64,000 bases of DNA from Melanocharis versteri (GCA_013397845.1 VZTG01003728.1:1792084-1856083), one strand, 5' to 3'. Positions 46,131-60,620 are shown, counted from the stretch's first letter. Notes: generated by a model from the sequence alone, not told the origin. Numbers and translations: made by a program.

Positions 46131-48605
46131 CAGAGCCTTTCCAAGTATGTGCAAGGAGGTAAACTCCACATATTCTCTGGACAACTTGTGCCTGTGTTCT
46201 GTCACGCACCTAAAATTCAGAGGCAGCCATCTGTATTTCAGTTCTTACCCCTTGCCCCTTCTGTTGTTACTGGGTAACACTAGCTGACCTTTCCTTCATC
46301 TTTTCCTCCTATGTGGGTTGTCCATTCCCTGGAGCTCAACTAGTCCATCTTATTGACCCTCTGAGGGAGTCTCTTGAGTATTTCCTTGTTTTCAAATTGT
46401 CCTTTCAAAGATATTTGAAGTTTTTGTCAAGTCTCAAATAACAGTAAAGGAAATCAAATTTAGTCCCCATGAGCTAATAAGATATTTGATAGGATTGGAG
46501 TAATGAAGTAAATTTGCTGAACAGTGTGACTAGGATAACACTATTAACAAGCAGTAGTGTTTCAGGCTGTGATTATAATTTGAATCATTAGTTCTTCCTC
46601 TTCTTTCATAACCCCTTCCAGCTCTCACCTTTAAATATTCAGGAAAGTATGTTTCTTTGACCTGTGCCAGCAGTAGGTCTCAAACTATTTTTATTAAATT
46701 CTTCGAAGGGTCACAACCTACAGAATGCAATAAAGAGCTGTGTAATATTGCGCTCCAGCGCAACTCTTACAGCTTCCTGTGAGTCCTCTTGAAGTGTGAA
46801 ACTATCTTACCTGGTATTTATTTAGCAACAAGAGCACCTGTAGAAATGAAACCAGGATCTAGCAGAACTGAGAATTATGGAAGTATTTTCCTTTGGATGA
46901 CAGATTCCAACAAGGCAGAAATTAATTGTAAGTTTATATACAAAGGGTTCTTGTGAATTGATTCTTAGTATTATATTTTTAAAAAATAAACATAAATTTA
47001 TCTTAAATATTTTTTGCTATAGGTGACAGTGTTGATCCTGGCTGTATTCTGTTGGAGGTTTTTGCCATTTTATCCTTGTCAGTTTCAATAAAGAAAGTGA
47101 GTCAGAATTTTTTCCTTCTCTCCAGAGTCCAGATAAGACTCCCTCTCACCACCTATTGTTGATGCTTTGGGTAAAGCAGATATGCCAGAGAGAAAGAAGA
47201 GCATATTTGCCTTTTTCTATTAGTGGGATATTTCTGAAAAATGAAGGAACTGTTGGCTTGGGAGAAACTTGTTGGAGGGGAATGTTCCTGTTTTTCAGAT
47301 TATTTGGTGCTAATCACTACAACAAAAATGAGACTATTTGTAAGAAAACTTTATAGCATTTAAATGAGCTAAACTCAGGGCTAAGAGGGGATGGTGAATA
47401 GCTCTTTTGAGAGTTCATCCTCAAAATTGTCAAATATATGTTTTGCTGCCAGGCAAATAAAGGGTTCCAAATCTTGCAGACCCTGATAAATGCATTGAAT
47501 GAGGTTGAATGGGGTCATCTGCTAAAGCCATGCACTGTGATACTCTGGGAATTCTAGATATTTATTCAGCTATGCATGATCACCTCACTTCTTATGAAGT
47601 AGCTTCCAAAGTCACTCAAGTGCTCACAGGATTAATTTTTTTTTTCCACTACTGCCTTCTACTAAAATGCACTGAGAAGGAAAAACACTCAAAAAAGTTG
47701 TTTGATAGAATCAGTCTTACTTTCCCCTTCTTTACAAGAACTGCCTGAGTACTTAGACTTACATTTTGATAATATGTTCTTAGATGTCTGGAGTACTTGC
47801 TTGGCAAATTTCCTAATTTCATCCTGCAACATGGGTTTGAAGGCAGCTCCTGTATGACAGCCTGAAGAGAGGGGTGAAAGCTGGACAAAGTGCATGGTAT
47901 GTTACCAGTGGGTGAAGAGCTAATGCTACGATATGGAAAATGAGAAAAACATATTTCAGTTGGAAGTGTGGATTTCGAGGTGATTCCTCTGTTGGCTGAG
48001 AAAGGGAGTTTTGGGCTTCGGTGAAATGCAGTGGAAATGACAGTAAATCCAGGAAGGTGAGCAATAGGCTCTTTCTGAGAAGAGAGTTGGATAGTGTGAG
48101 TACACACACATGCAGGACTGTATATTCAATGTATATTGTAAACATGTTACGGTATGTGCATGGGGCTCCTTCTGATGCTGTCCCTAAAGACTGTGTACAA
48201 GTAATTGTGCTAAATAGCCAAAAGTGAGAAATCAAGGTGGTGCTGCAGAGAGATCCACAAGGATGTGCCAATAACAGCCCAAATATATTTTGCAAAGAGC
48301 AATGTAAATCTAGTAGTAGAGAATATCCATAACAGTACATTTGAACTGAGTGAGAGTATTTGAGAAGATGAAAGATATATTAGAAAGAATCAAGGGATTT
48401 TTAGCCTGTGAGCAGTAGATGTTTACATGGAGAAAACTTTCAGAAAACAAAGAGTCATTAAGTAAGAAACTGAGTTTGGCTTTCCAAGATGCAGAAAGGA
48501 CCCTGCAAATGCAATTCAGACTTCAAGCAGCATGCATAAGTGCAATGAAGCTGAGAGACAGTAACTCCTTTAAATATGCCTCTAAAATAATAATTAAAAA
48601 AGCGC

Positions 48606-48702
48606 TTTTTTTGTTGTGTTTTTTTTTTTGTTTGTTTTTGCTTTTGTTTTTGTTTGTGTTTTTTTTTTTTTTGTTTTTTGTTTTTTGTTTTTTGCTTTTT
48701 TT
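48606..48702. repeat. T-rich/TTTTG low-complexity tract
   Basis: Almost pure T with G spacers (TTTTTTG and TTTTTGTTTG units) over about 97 bp. The frames 48419-48775 (plus, Phe/Leu-rich) and 48523-48759 (minus, Lys/Asn-rich) owe their length to this tract. Confidence 0.9.
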
Positions 48703-51614
48703 GACTTTCAGGATGAGAAAATTAAAGGAAGCAGGGAATGAAAACAAAAATTGTCTCAAATTTATTGCAAGGTAGAAATCAAATATGACTCATTAGGCAG
48801 TAAAGATGGTTCAGTTGCCAGTTTCAACACTTCTAAAGAAAGAGTGACATTTGCACTAAAACACAGTGGTGGATTTTGTTGACCAAAAATGAGAATAAGG
48901 AGATTTGGGCAGTGGGAACTTGCAACTTGCTGTGTATGGTCTGTGTTCCCTGACTTTGCATTTCTTAGTTTAGCTGTGCTTCATCCCAGGAAATTTTGTT
49001 ATGAGTGGGCATGCCTGCCAAGATGGTGCCGTTTAGGGTTAAACAAGAGAGCTGCTCAAGTACACTAATGCTTCATGCTGATTTATTTTCTTAATGGGGC
49101 AAGTTTTCTAAACTTGGCTTTAGCTAAGTACTGAAGGATGGTTTCAAGTATCTAAACATGGGGACCCACATAAGAAAATTTTAGACCATCATTTGATCAT
49201 TTCAAGGTATTTGAAGATTAAAACTACAAAAGGAATTTGTGCTTCTGTTTCCTTTGAAAAACTTACTAGTTGTGTATTTACACAATTAAGTGGCTAGCTA
49301 AATTTTAAATGTGTTTTTACTTTACAATCATTATGTATGTTGGGAAAAGACTTACAAGAAGCTAAATAGGAAAAGTGCCCTTAAATTGAAGGTATTTGTC
49401 TTCCTGACAGTTCAAAGTTCTTGTTATGCATCTTTCACAGGAAAATCCCTGAAATTCATTAATAATTCATCTTCAAGTGTGTCTTGCTTCGCTAGCATTG
49501 CTCACTGACTTTTCAATATATCAGACACGAATAAGAACTGTTCAAGCAAACCTGGCATTCTGCAGAGAAAATTTGAAAAATGTTTATTTACTTTCATGTG
49601 CTACCCTTCACACTCATTAACATATATTAAAATGGAGTGCAAATACTAGTAACAAAATGATTTATAACAGGAGGCTGGCAAAATTACACTTAATCTTCTA
49701 TTTTTTCTCAGCGGAACTTAAAATTGATATTTTTCAGAGAATATACTCAGGCTGTTTATGACTAAGTATGACAAATCTCACAATTTGATAGAACATATCT
49801 TCCAGCCAATAAAACATAATCTTATATTTTAGTAGAAAATTAAAAATTAAACCTCTATTAAGACTAAAAATTCAATTACAGAAAAATTTTATATTTCTGA
49901 AGGGAAGAGTTATACAATAAATGACATAATCAACAAAAATAAGATTGTTCACTTATAAGGTTTGCTTCATTTAAGGTTGCTTTATGACTTGAAAGCAATT
50001 AATCTTCTTTAGGTCCCCTTTCCCTATACATATTTTATTAGTCCTGAGCTAACAAGCCAAATTGAGATACATCATGGTTAAATTATTTGCCTGAGCTAAC
50101 AAAAAAACCCCACTTTCATTTATATAATAATCATCATCGATTTTATATTTCAGGCCTTTTGAGGCTGTCCAGTGAAAGTATTTGAGTCCCTTTGTATTTT
50201 TGTATTGGCATCTGAGGCCAGTACTTGGGAAAATAAGGAAGCACACCATATGGCATTAGAGCTCAGACTGGTTTCTCCCCTTTCCTCCACACCAAGAGTG
50301 AAGGTCCTCAATTTGTCCCAGGTATAGTTGTGCATGAAACTGGTATTGCACCCAAAAGGTTCCCTACTGCTGTATGGGAGACACATGGTTAAGGTGGAGT
50401 AAAGGTGATTGTGCATGTTGAAATTCAGCGGTAGAACTAAACTTCTGACAAACTCTTGATGCTCATAGGGGGACTACAGTGTTTAAATGAAAGAAATAAG
50501 AACAACTTTTTGGTGCAATATACAAATGTAGAAAAGAAGAAATCTGCATTTCTAATCTTAGGTACAAACAAGTTTATTCTTTCATGTCATTATTGCTTGT
50601 GTCAGTAGAGTCCTTTATTCACTGTAAAATAGACCAGAAACAGATTTTAGATGTTTTGTCAACCTCATATTATAGAGATGTTTATTTACTTTTTCTACTT
50701 CTCCTAAGAGTAGTTTGGATCCTTATGATTTAAAACATGTCATAATTAGGAATTTTGTACTTTCCTGCCTGGAAAGTTCAGTGCAGACTGTATATGGCAT
50801 TTTTCAGGCATCTGATAAGAATCAAGGGAGATGCAGGGCAGAGGACTGCTTTATTTAGAAGTGTATGTAAAAAGAAACACCCTAAGAAAGTTGCTTAGTT
50901 GGAACAAGATTTGTAAAGGTAAACATGTTAGCTCATTTTAAAAAAGCACAAACCTTGATAATATACATGTGTACATAAAGACATCAAAGCATCATTTTAA
51001 ATTATGGTCTCTCACATTGCCCATTTAAGAGCTTGCATAAACTCCTTTTTCTTTTATTTATTTAAACAGTGTGTTCTCAGAAGCTGAAGTTTAGTAGTCA
51101 CGCTTAAAAGTATCACTGTGAACACCTTTGTTATTGGTATGACACCACCCAATTTTGCTGGATAAAAACAAGATTTTTTTTTTAACTTGGACTGATATAT
51201 GTGAAATGGCATTCCCTAGATGTATAGGAATGCAATAATGAAAGTTCCTGCTTCAATGCGGTTGTGGTTTTGAGGGGTTTCTGGCTTTCAGGTCCACAGT
51301 GCTCTTGGCCTGGAATGGCCTAGTGCAGAGTTTTGCAGTCAAAGCTGCAAGTGTCAAATCTGGTTTTCTAAAGGGGATGAAAAAAAGGCTTTTTGCTGTC
51401 CTTCTAAATGCAGAATTGCAGTTTGGTTTTGTTACAGTCACTTTCTGAGCTTTTCGTTCCAGCGGTTTTTGGGTAAATTTTGCCTGGATCTGTATTGTTT
51501 GACCCCTTTGCATGAGCTGATATTAGCTCTTGTCCCATTAGTCAGAGTTCAGGCAGAGATGCAGACCATTTTTCAGAACATCATTGTCTGTCTCTCAGAA
51601 AGGTTATGAGTTTT

Positions 51615-51632
51615 GTGACATGGTCATGTCAC
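51615..51632. repeat. 18-bp inverted repeat (8-bp arms, 2-bp spacer)
   Basis: GTGACATG at 51615-51622 is the exact reverse complement of CATGTCAC at 51625-51632. A second TGGTCATGACA follows at once. This could be a dimeric transcription-factor site (leucine-zipper or nuclear-receptor-like half sites) or chance. Confidence 0.5.
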
Positions 51633-54600
51633 TGGTCATGACATTCTTCCATCCACCCCCACAGGGTCTACAGGGTAGTAAGGAGCTGCGAAGTTTGACA
51701 AACTAGATAAATATATGTCTTAAAGCAAAGCGGCTGTTCAACTTCCTCCTTCTCCCTCACTGTGCAGTTCTGGGAGTACAGCATTCCCATTGCTATATTC
51801 CCACACTTCAGTGGTCAGTATCATCCTGACCTGCAGTCTTCTCTTCCAGGGACTGGTTTTTACTGTTTATTTCTTTTCTGGGTAAAAATGTCAGCTGATG
51901 CCTGACTTCAGAACAGACAAGAAGGGCAGTTTCCTTTCTTTTCTGTGGTGAAAGCAGACCCACGATGGACATGGAAAGCAAGCTGTAGTTCTCCAAAGTT
52001 TAATCATGTGCTTAATGTGTTCCATTACAGGAATGTGCTCCATGTGTTCTAGCCAAGCAGGAGAGGAGCTGACCCCTTTGAGAGCCTCTGAAACACTAGA
52101 GCACATTAACACGTCCCTGTTGGAGAGTGTCAGGTGAATTTTACTAACTTAAGCTCTGTTCTGCAAGCATATGCAGCAGCTACGTGTTGTCAAAGCTGCT
52201 GGCACAGCCTCTCTCTTAGGACAACTTAACACTGAGCGACTTTTACTGCCTTGTGGTGTTCAGATACCCATGATTCTTCCAATCTGACACAGGAAGAAAG
52301 CGATCATCTATCTGCCCAGGAGTTGGAAAAGCATTCAGAAACAAAGGCTGTGTATCAAACCAGAAGTGTTTACGAGAGTCCATAAACAATAACTAGTGTG
52401 ATACTGCAATCTGTTTGACTGTAAATATTAAACATCACCCAAACCTTCTAGCGATTTAAACACATATGCCTTGTTTCCCAGCTCTCCCACTCTGCATCAG
52501 TATTCTTTTTATCCTTTTGAGAAAAGATTAAAGGAAGTAAGTCACAATATTTTATCCTGGTGTATTTGTAAAGCAAATGCTCTTTTCTTTAGAAAGTACA
52601 AGGGGAATAGGCAGTAGTTTGTGTAGGTGTAGAAGTCCAGCATGGCTCTGTTTTGTGCTGCTGGAATCAGTGCAGTTATTATCAAGGCTGTTTGGAGTAT
52701 TGCTTTGTAACAGTGCCCACAAACTCTGACTACAGGATCTGAGCAGTACAAGGAATCATTTCCTGGCCATTTCTGGTCACAGTTACCTCTGAATGTTCAA
52801 GTGGTCCTGGGGATTTGGCTCCATGGGCTTTTTTGCAAGTTCTCTTTTTTCCACCAAGGTTTTTCCTGGCAGCTTTTTCCTTATTGCTTTGGCTCCTTCT
52901 TGGGTACTAGCTTCCTTTTGGCTTTGCTGGGAATTAAAGCTCCTGCTTACCAAGAATCACGTGCCTCTATACCTTCCTGTTTTTCTTATAGTTTTCACCT
53001 TTAAAAGATACTTTTGTTAACAAGATACTTTATTTTATGTTCAGGAATTTTCCAATCCTTTGACCCTGCCTCTTTTCTTCCTACCAGCAAAATAGGAAGA
53101 ATGGATTTCAGCAAGATTTAACTTATATCTTATTTTAGGCCAAGGCTCTTTGTGCACTAAAAGTCTTTCTCTGTCTTTCACTAAATTTCCTTATTTGGAG
53201 TAGGTATGCATAGGCTAGCATCCTTGTCTCTTAAATTCCCAGAATGTTTCTGGCAAAACAAAGTCTTGAAAACAAATACCTAGAAATTACTGCGAACTGT
53301 TACATTAAGTCACACTTTTTCATAGACTCAGTTTACATATTCCCATGCTTTTTGCGTGTTTTACTACTGAAGGATTGCTGATTTACTACTTTAAATTCAA
53401 GTTAACCAGTATTTCCCAGAAACCTTAAATATCGCGTAAGTGAGGTCCTGTAAGAGAAATGTAAGACAAAGTAAAACAATAGTCTGTATACGGGTAAGCA
53501 AATGGTATGGCATTTTGCTTCAGTAATTCAGGCAAACCATAGCTGTTTCATGTATTCTGAGACAGAATTACTTTATTGTCTTCAGTCTGACCCGTGGCCA
53601 CCCCTATGTGGCTGTGGCAATGAATGCAAGTGAGTAGCACGTACTTAGGATTCTCTTTCTAATATACGTCATGACTTGATAACGCAGCATTAGGTATCTG
53701 TTTCTTTTTGCATCCTCTGGAAAGCAAGGGGAGATCCTTAATGCTTGGAGTACTGGTTTTGGGCATAATATTTGCAGCTTCCCTCATTGGTGTATTTTGG
53801 CACAATAAAGACTTGAACTGTGTGGGATCTTGGTTTATATCTGCAAATCCACAGTTAGGAAAAGGTCATGTCTGTCATCAAATCTAATGAAAACAATATG
53901 TTTCAGTGTTCTCAGTGAAACAAGCTCTGGAAACTCCTTTCAGGTGACATGAGGTGTTTTGTTTCTGTTTTAATGATAATTCTATGCTCTCTAAGACTAT
54001 AACAATATGAGTTCTGCTGAATGGCAGATAAAAATGTTCCTTTTCTAAAAAGGTCAAAGCAATTCTTCAGCTATATCAAAATGTATTTTAGCTCTGCAGA
54101 TGCCTTTCTGAAGCAAACTTACTTTGAAATAAATAAATTTACACATAGTCACTTTTCCTTGATGAAATAACTCTTCAAAAAAATTTTAACTAGTTTAGTT
54201 TGTACCTAGAGAAATGCCCCAGTAGTAGCTCATACTTCTTAGGCCTCTGGATGGAAGCTGTTTCCGTCTCTAGCTACATTCTCCTCAGGTTTGCACTCCT
54301 GGTTGTTTCAGTGATGAGGATAAAAATGGTTTTTTCCTTTAGGTTCAGATTTTGATACAGTTGTGTGATGTGTTGCCAACAGTTTCACCCAGTCTGGACT
54401 AAGACTTACAAGGACCCCAGGTAGGACATCGTCTGTACAAAGCAACCAAGCATGTGTGTCAGACAAGCACAACCACAGCCCACACGGATAACCAAGAAAT
54501 TTTCTGTACAGCAGCAAGCACAGCCAGAAGTTTAGAAACTAGGTTGGCAACAATCTTACAGCATTTTGATGAAATGCAGAAGAAAAGTCAAGAATGGCTG

Positions 54601-57600
54601 TTAAGCCTGGTTCTAAAGCAGGAAAAAGGCTTAGCTTCATGCACAAGAGAAAAGGGTGGAGTTAATTCGTAATTGGTAAGAGGGTTTTATAGTGAAATTC
54701 ACCATCTTCAGTTGAAGATTTGAGATGCATCCTAAAGAAGCAAGGAAACTGAGGCATGACAGTATCCAGTTTGGAAAAGTATGGTGATTCTTGATATTCA
54801 AGCCTCTTGGTGGAAGTACACAACAGGAAATGCAGGGGAAAATTCTACAATGAATAAGTAAATATGGAACTGAGAGTAGATCTATTCTGATACAAAGATT
54901 CTGAATAAAAAAGAAGACCTTTAGACAGGCTATTTTATAGTAGTTGTTACATTTAAAAATTTCAGAGGAAAATTAGCAATCTTTCTTTCCAGAAGAAAGT
55001 TATGCAAAATTAGCATAATATTGCTAAGCTGAACTGCCAGGCCTGTGGGTCTCTCATTCCCTTATTTCCAAGTGATTGACTCTAATTCTTTTGATCAGCT
55101 GGAGTATATGTAGCAGATGATTCAATTTGCCATAGTGTAATGGTAGATGCAATAACGGTATCTATAAATATTTTTTATATTTAATTGAAATTAGAAATTA
55201 TGGACATGGCTCTTTAGAATTTTAAATTGGTAGTTTTACAATGTAGCTGCAGATGTAACCTTAAATCTCTGGTTTGAAATTGCTTCATTATAGAACTGTA
55301 AGGAACACGTAGAGAAATGGCAGATGAAATTAATGCATATGAACAATCACCCACACACGTACTGATTCCCTACTTTAATTTCACTTTTCCTGTGTGCTGA
55401 TGAGGTAGTTACTTTGTTTTGATCTTTGAAAGCTCATTAAGAACACTCATTAAGCCTCAGAATACTCAGTGAAGTATAGCTTCTGCTGTTACATGCAGGG
55501 TACAGTTCAATAACCTTTTCAGATTATAACAATTTGGAGGTAATCAGGAATAGTACCCCAGAGACTGAGTTACCGAAACATGATATAGATAAAAACAAAC
55601 ATAGAGATGTCAGGCTGATGTGGCGTTTAGGCTGGCATCACTATCATATTTTAAGATGCTCAGAGTTAAACTTTGTAACAAAGAGATTGGAAATCAAATG
55701 AAAAGTACTGACACTTCAGCTGTACTTGTGCAGATTAGTTATTTTAATATCCTTCTCCTTCCTGCTCTTTCTTTCTTGTTAACTTGAATTCCTTTATGCA
55801 TTTATTCTTCATTAAGTTCTATATTTTAACTATGTTGTTTTCTGTCCCCTCCTGCTCTCCAGGGAGGAAATCTTTCAGGCCCTTTTCTAATCTCTGCCCA
55901 AACTTCCTGAATTTTTAAGTAATGTGTGCCACATCACTGCTTCCAGCATCCTCAGATCCTCCCTGTGAGACTTTGTATCTGTTGCTTTTGGACTGAAACA
56001 GGATAAAATATTGCATTTAAACGTATGACAGCTTACAGAGCTCTTGGAAAACAAAAAGGGTAGGAGTGCACAAGCAAGCTTCAGTTCTTCTGAGGGACAA
56101 AGCTCATACAAAATTCTGTAGGGCTAATTTCCTTGTTCCTGTGTTAAGGAAAATCATGCTCATCTCTAAATGAGGAATGTAAAACTTTACATAAATTATT
56201 AGCTGAGAATTATCACCTGCAACTTTTCTTGCACGCAGTAGACCCTTTCCTTTTGGTTTAGTCTTATCTCTCAGTCCGTTGCTATCAATTGCTCATGAGG
56301 CATCAGTCCCTTTTCCCCATAATGCTCACTCTGCTGTGGGCAATTTTCTTCATTTCATAGGTTTTATACTTTTTGGCTCATTCTGCAATTAAGATGGTTC
56401 CTGTCTCTGCCATCCTTCCTCCTCTCTGCTCCCTCCCTTCTCCAAATGCGCTCAACAGCTGTTTGCTTTCTCTGTTGCACATTTGATTCTCTGACTCATG
56501 TATCAATAAAAAAACCTGCCACAGATGAATGGGAGCAAACCTGAGATGGCTCTCAAAATGATTGCTTTTAAAATTCTGCTTGCTTCATCACACCTATGTC
56601 ACCTGGAGGGTGTGACAAGTCGTGGTAAACTTCTGAAGGTTTGGGCAATCCAGTGACTCGATGAGGAAGTCAGGAAGCCAAAGCATTGGGACTTTCTGTC
56701 TGCTGTAGCCTCGGGAGACTCAGAGAGAGACTGTTCAGTTACAGTCCGTGGACTGGGTAGGGAAAAAGGAAGTCCCCTCCTCTGTTAGCAATCCTGTGTT
56801 GTCAGAACAGGGAATTGAGTGAAATGGAGGCTTAAACAGGGGCATGGCTGAGTCTTAGTGTCAGCTGAGCACATGGTTTACTGAGTCTTCTAGCTAAACC
56901 ATGAGGAGTCTCCCTTTTTGGCAGTATTGAACAGAAGCCTAAAACATCAGCTGAGGTTTTATTTCTAATTTAGCCTTTCAAAACAGCTATTCTATTAATC
57001 TGGGGCAGATATATCTCACAGAATTGTTGCTGGGGCTCCATTTCATCTTTGAGCCAGCAGCACTCAGAGCCTGAGGGCAAATGAGTCACCCAAGGAAGAA
57101 GGAGCGTGGCAGAGCTGGGCTTGAGCAGGAAAAGATCATCACAGGACATCTCTATATGATATAGATAGACTTTCCTTAACCTTAACCAGAAGATCTGCCA
57201 GACTAGTGGCATGATGCTACAAGAATTATCTTGAGTATTTTTAGGCACTACCCAAGGGCAGTGAATAAAAGGTTCCTGTACAGTTGTGAATCAATGAATT
57301 AGAAAAAATAATTGTTTTGATTTCTTTACAGGCATAATATTATTATTTTACCACTGCTAATTAGTTTTTCGATTTGGAATAATAAGCAATTAATTATAAA
57401 ATAATTATATTCAACCTCAGCTATAATGGAATTAACTTTTAATTGCCAGAAGAAATAAAATTTTGGTAGTCAGCATGGCTTTTGAGGGGAATGAAAGATC
57501 ATCAAAGTAAATTAAATTAGGAGTGCAGTTGGGAAAATGAAGGCTTTTCACCATACAGATAATTTCAATATTCAGCATGTTTATTATTTGAGGATATTCT

Positions 57601-57928
57601 GTTTCAGTTTCAGAATAATCTAAGTCTTTAATATCGAATCAATTCCATATTAAAGCAGGTTTTTCTGGATGTTTGAGTTATTGTGTTTCCAGTTATTAGA
57701 TTACATCTTTACATGACCTCTACCTTGAGATGACCGTTCCTTAATTTAGCATGTCAGTGTCAGAGAGGATTATGTTGCACCACAGAAGGCCGTTTAGAAG
57801 AGAAGTCTGATTCACCCCAGATGGGCTAATCTAGAGAAATTAAGTATATCTTCAGCAGGCAATTCAGATACTGGAATCTTGCTGAAATATCAGTAGTGGC
57901 AAAGGTCAAAGGCCCGTCTTTCCCTGTA

Positions 57929-58223
57929 TCATAGGATCATAAAATGTTTTGGGTTGGAAGAGACCTTAAGCTCATCTAGCTCCAAAACTCCTGCCATGGG
58001 CTGGGAACCTTTCAGGAGACCAGGTTACTCAGAGCCCCACTCAGCCCAGTCTTGAATACCTCCAGGAATAGGGAGTCTGTCTCTCTGGACAGCCTGTTCC
58101 AGTGCCTCAACAATCCTTATAGCTAAGAATTTCTTCCTGATATCTAATCCAATCCTACCCTCCTTCACCTCCTTCCATGTCCTATCCATACATGCCCTTC
58201 TTCAGCCTTTTTGTAAGCCCTGT
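57929..58223 (-). other. CR1 3' UTR and terminal octamers
   Basis: Reversed octamers ATCATAGG/ATCATAAA are followed on the plus strand by CATCTAGCTCCAAAACTCC and CAGTGCCTCAACAATCC, the usual end of a CR1 after ORF2. This is the region that CR1 reverse transcriptase recognises to start copying. Confidence 0.8.
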
Positions 58224-60620
58224 TTAAATTCTGGAAGGTCTCCCTGAAGCCTTCTTTTCTTCAGTCTGAACAACCCCAAGTCTCAGTCTTACACAGGGAA
58301 TGTGCTCCAGCCCTATGATCAACTTAGTCTCTCTCCTCTTCAGCCATTCCAACAGGTCCATGTCTTTCTTGTGTTGGGGACTCCAGAGCTGGACACAGCG
58401 CTCTGGGTGGGGTCTCACCAGAGCAGAACAGAGGGGGAGAATCCCCTCCCTTGCCCTGCTGGCCAGGCTGTTTTTGACGCAGCCCAGGATGCAGTTTGCT
58501 TCCTGGGCTGCAAGTGCACATGGCTGACTCATACTGAGCTTTTCATCCTCAGACACCAAGTCTGTCTTGCCAGGACTAGTCTCAACCCATTCTCTGCCCA
58601 GCCTGTATTTGTGCTTGGGACTGCCCCGACCCAGGTGCAGGATCTTACACTTGCCCTCATTAACTTTATGAGGTTTGCACAGTTTCACCTCTCAAACCTG
58701 TCAAGGTCCCTTTGGATGGGACCCCTTCCCTCCAGTGCGTCAACTGCACCTCACAGCCTGGTGTCCTTGGCAATTTGCTGAGGTTGAACTTAATCCCACT
58801 GTCTGAATTGCTGGCAAAGATGTTGAAAAGAGCTGGTCCCAATACTGACCCCTGAGGAATGATACATGTCACTGGTCTCCACTTGGACATTGAGCTACTG
58901 ACTGCAACTCTTTGAGTGCGACCTTCCAGCCAATTTTTCATCCACTGAGTGGTGCATTCATCAAATCTCTGTTTCTCTAGTTTAAAGGCAGTGATGTCAT
59001 GCAGAACAGTGTCAAATGCTTTACACAAGTCCAAGTAGACGACATTTGTTGCACTTCCCTCATCGACTACTGCTGTAACCCCACCACAGAAAGCCAATTT
59101 TGTCAGGCAAGGTTTGCCTTCAGCTAAACCATGTTGGTTGTCACCAGTCACCTCATTATTTCCCATGTGCCCTAGTGCAGTTTCCAGAAAGATCTGCTCC
59201 TAGATCTTGCCAGGCACTGAAGTGAGACTGACTGGCCTATAGTTCCCTGGGTCTTCCTTATATGTTTCCCCTTTTCCTCCAGTGGGGAGGAAGTCAATGG
59301 GAACTTCACCAAGTTGCCATAACTTCTTAAGTATGATAGAGAGTGGCTTAGCCACTTCTTCTGCCAGTTCCCTCAGGACCCACAGATGTATCTCCTTGCT
59401 TGTGCTTGTTCACTTTCAGGTTCCTTAGAGATTCTTCATTCTCCCAATTCCTACTTTCAACTTCTGCAACTTGAGCAGTGTGGCTGGAACACTTGCTGGT
59501 AAAACACTGAGGCAAAAAATCATGGACTACCTTGGCATTCTCCATGTCCTGTGTACCCAGGTTTCCTATATCCTTCCTGAGAGGAATACATTTTACTTAA
59601 TCTTTTATCATTGATACACCCAAATAAGCTTTTTTTGTTACTCTTGATTTCCTTGGCCAAGTTTACTTCTGCCAGTGCTTCAGCTTTCCAAACAATCTTT
59701 CTGATATTCAGGCTATTTTTCTGTATTCCTCCCAGGATACCTGTCCCTTCTTCCAGCCTTCTGTTTGTCCAGGAGCTCCTTGTTCATCCATGCAAGCTTC
59801 CCGGACTTCTCTGATTTTCTCTTCATAGGAATGCATTGTTTGTGAGCCTGGAGGAGACAATCCTTGAATATCATCCAACTCTCTTGGGTTCCTCTTTCTT
59901 CCAGGACACTATCCATGGCACTCTACTGGGGAGACCCTTGAAGAGACCAAAGTCTGCTCTCCTGGAGTCCAGGGTAATGGGCTTGCTGTGTGCCCTCTTC
60001 ACTGCCCTAGAGATATCAGACTCCACCATTTCATAGTCACCACAGTCCAGGCTGTGCTTGAGCTTCACATTCCCCACCAGCCCCTCCTGGTTAGTTACAA
60101 AAAGGTCCAGCCCACCACCTCTCCTCATTGGCTCCTCTATCACTTGGAGAAAGAAGATGTTATCTACATGTTCCAAGAACCTCCTGGATTGCCTGTGCCC
60201 AGATGTGTTGTCTCTCCAAAAGATATTGGGGTGGTGGAAGTTCCTCATGAGAACCAGGATATATGAATATGAGACCACTCCTATCTATGTGTAGAAGACC
60301 CCATCAGCTTGATCTTTCTGTTCAGGCAGCCTCAGAGACTTACTATAAAATCACCTGTCTCTGCTCTCCCTTTAATCCTGACCCATAAGCTCAGTCAGCT
60401 CCTCATTTATCCCCAGCTGGAGTTCCACGCACTCTGTTATCATAGAAGGCATCATTGCCTTCTCATCTCCCCTGCCCATCCCTCCTAAAGAGCTTGTATC
60501 TTTCCATTCCGATGCTTCATGGGTTTCTATGCTGCCAATAAAATCAGAGCCCTGCAGTCATGTGCAAATCTCCTGTTTATTCCCCAAGCTGAGTGCATTG
60601 TGACTTTCTGTCTGGAGTGT
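58224..60620 (-). pseudogene. CR1 ORF2 relic (endonuclease plus reverse transcriptase)
   Basis: ORF2 encodes an AP-type endonuclease that nicks the target and a reverse transcriptase that copies the LINE RNA there. Read on the minus strand, the endonuclease start is at 60600-60530 (NALSLGNKQEICT, a stop, then LQGSDFIG). Its middle lies at 59871-60278 (WRDNTSGHRQSRRFLEHVDN and LDLFVTNQEGLVGNVKLKHS). The end of this part is at 59713-59916 (WMNKELLDKQKAGRRDRYPG). The reverse transcriptase shows NNEVTGDNQHGLAEGKPCL, VVYLDLCKAFDTVLHDI and PQGSVLGPALFNIF at 58666-59166, and RLGREWVETSP through ALVRPHPERCVQLWSPQ at 58224-58688. Damage: the endonuclease motif GDFN reads RNFH and SDH reads GDY. The FADD motif region (about 58762-58778) has lost a base and the first Asp is not encoded. 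Stops and frameshifts separate at least six pieces. Confidence 0.9.

Larger units (their letters stand above)
46131..57928. other. long gene-free AT-rich stretch
   Basis: Nearly 12 kb with no recognised gene or transposon. It contains the T-rich tract at 48606-48702, an 18-bp palindrome at 51615-51632, and several open frames (longest 173 codons at 47819-48340, minus) that have no family resemblance and are within chance length. The absence of CR1 and LTR insertions contrasts with the dense cluster that follows. Confidence 0.5.

Noticed and set aside
47819..48340. 173-codon minus-strand frame
   Set aside because: About one frame of this length is expected by chance in a window of this size and composition. 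It is hydrophobic without a consistent topology and matches nothing I know.
51253..51513. 86-codon basic minus-strand frame
   Set aside because: Lys/Arg-rich and somewhat protein-like, but too short and without any family match from memory.
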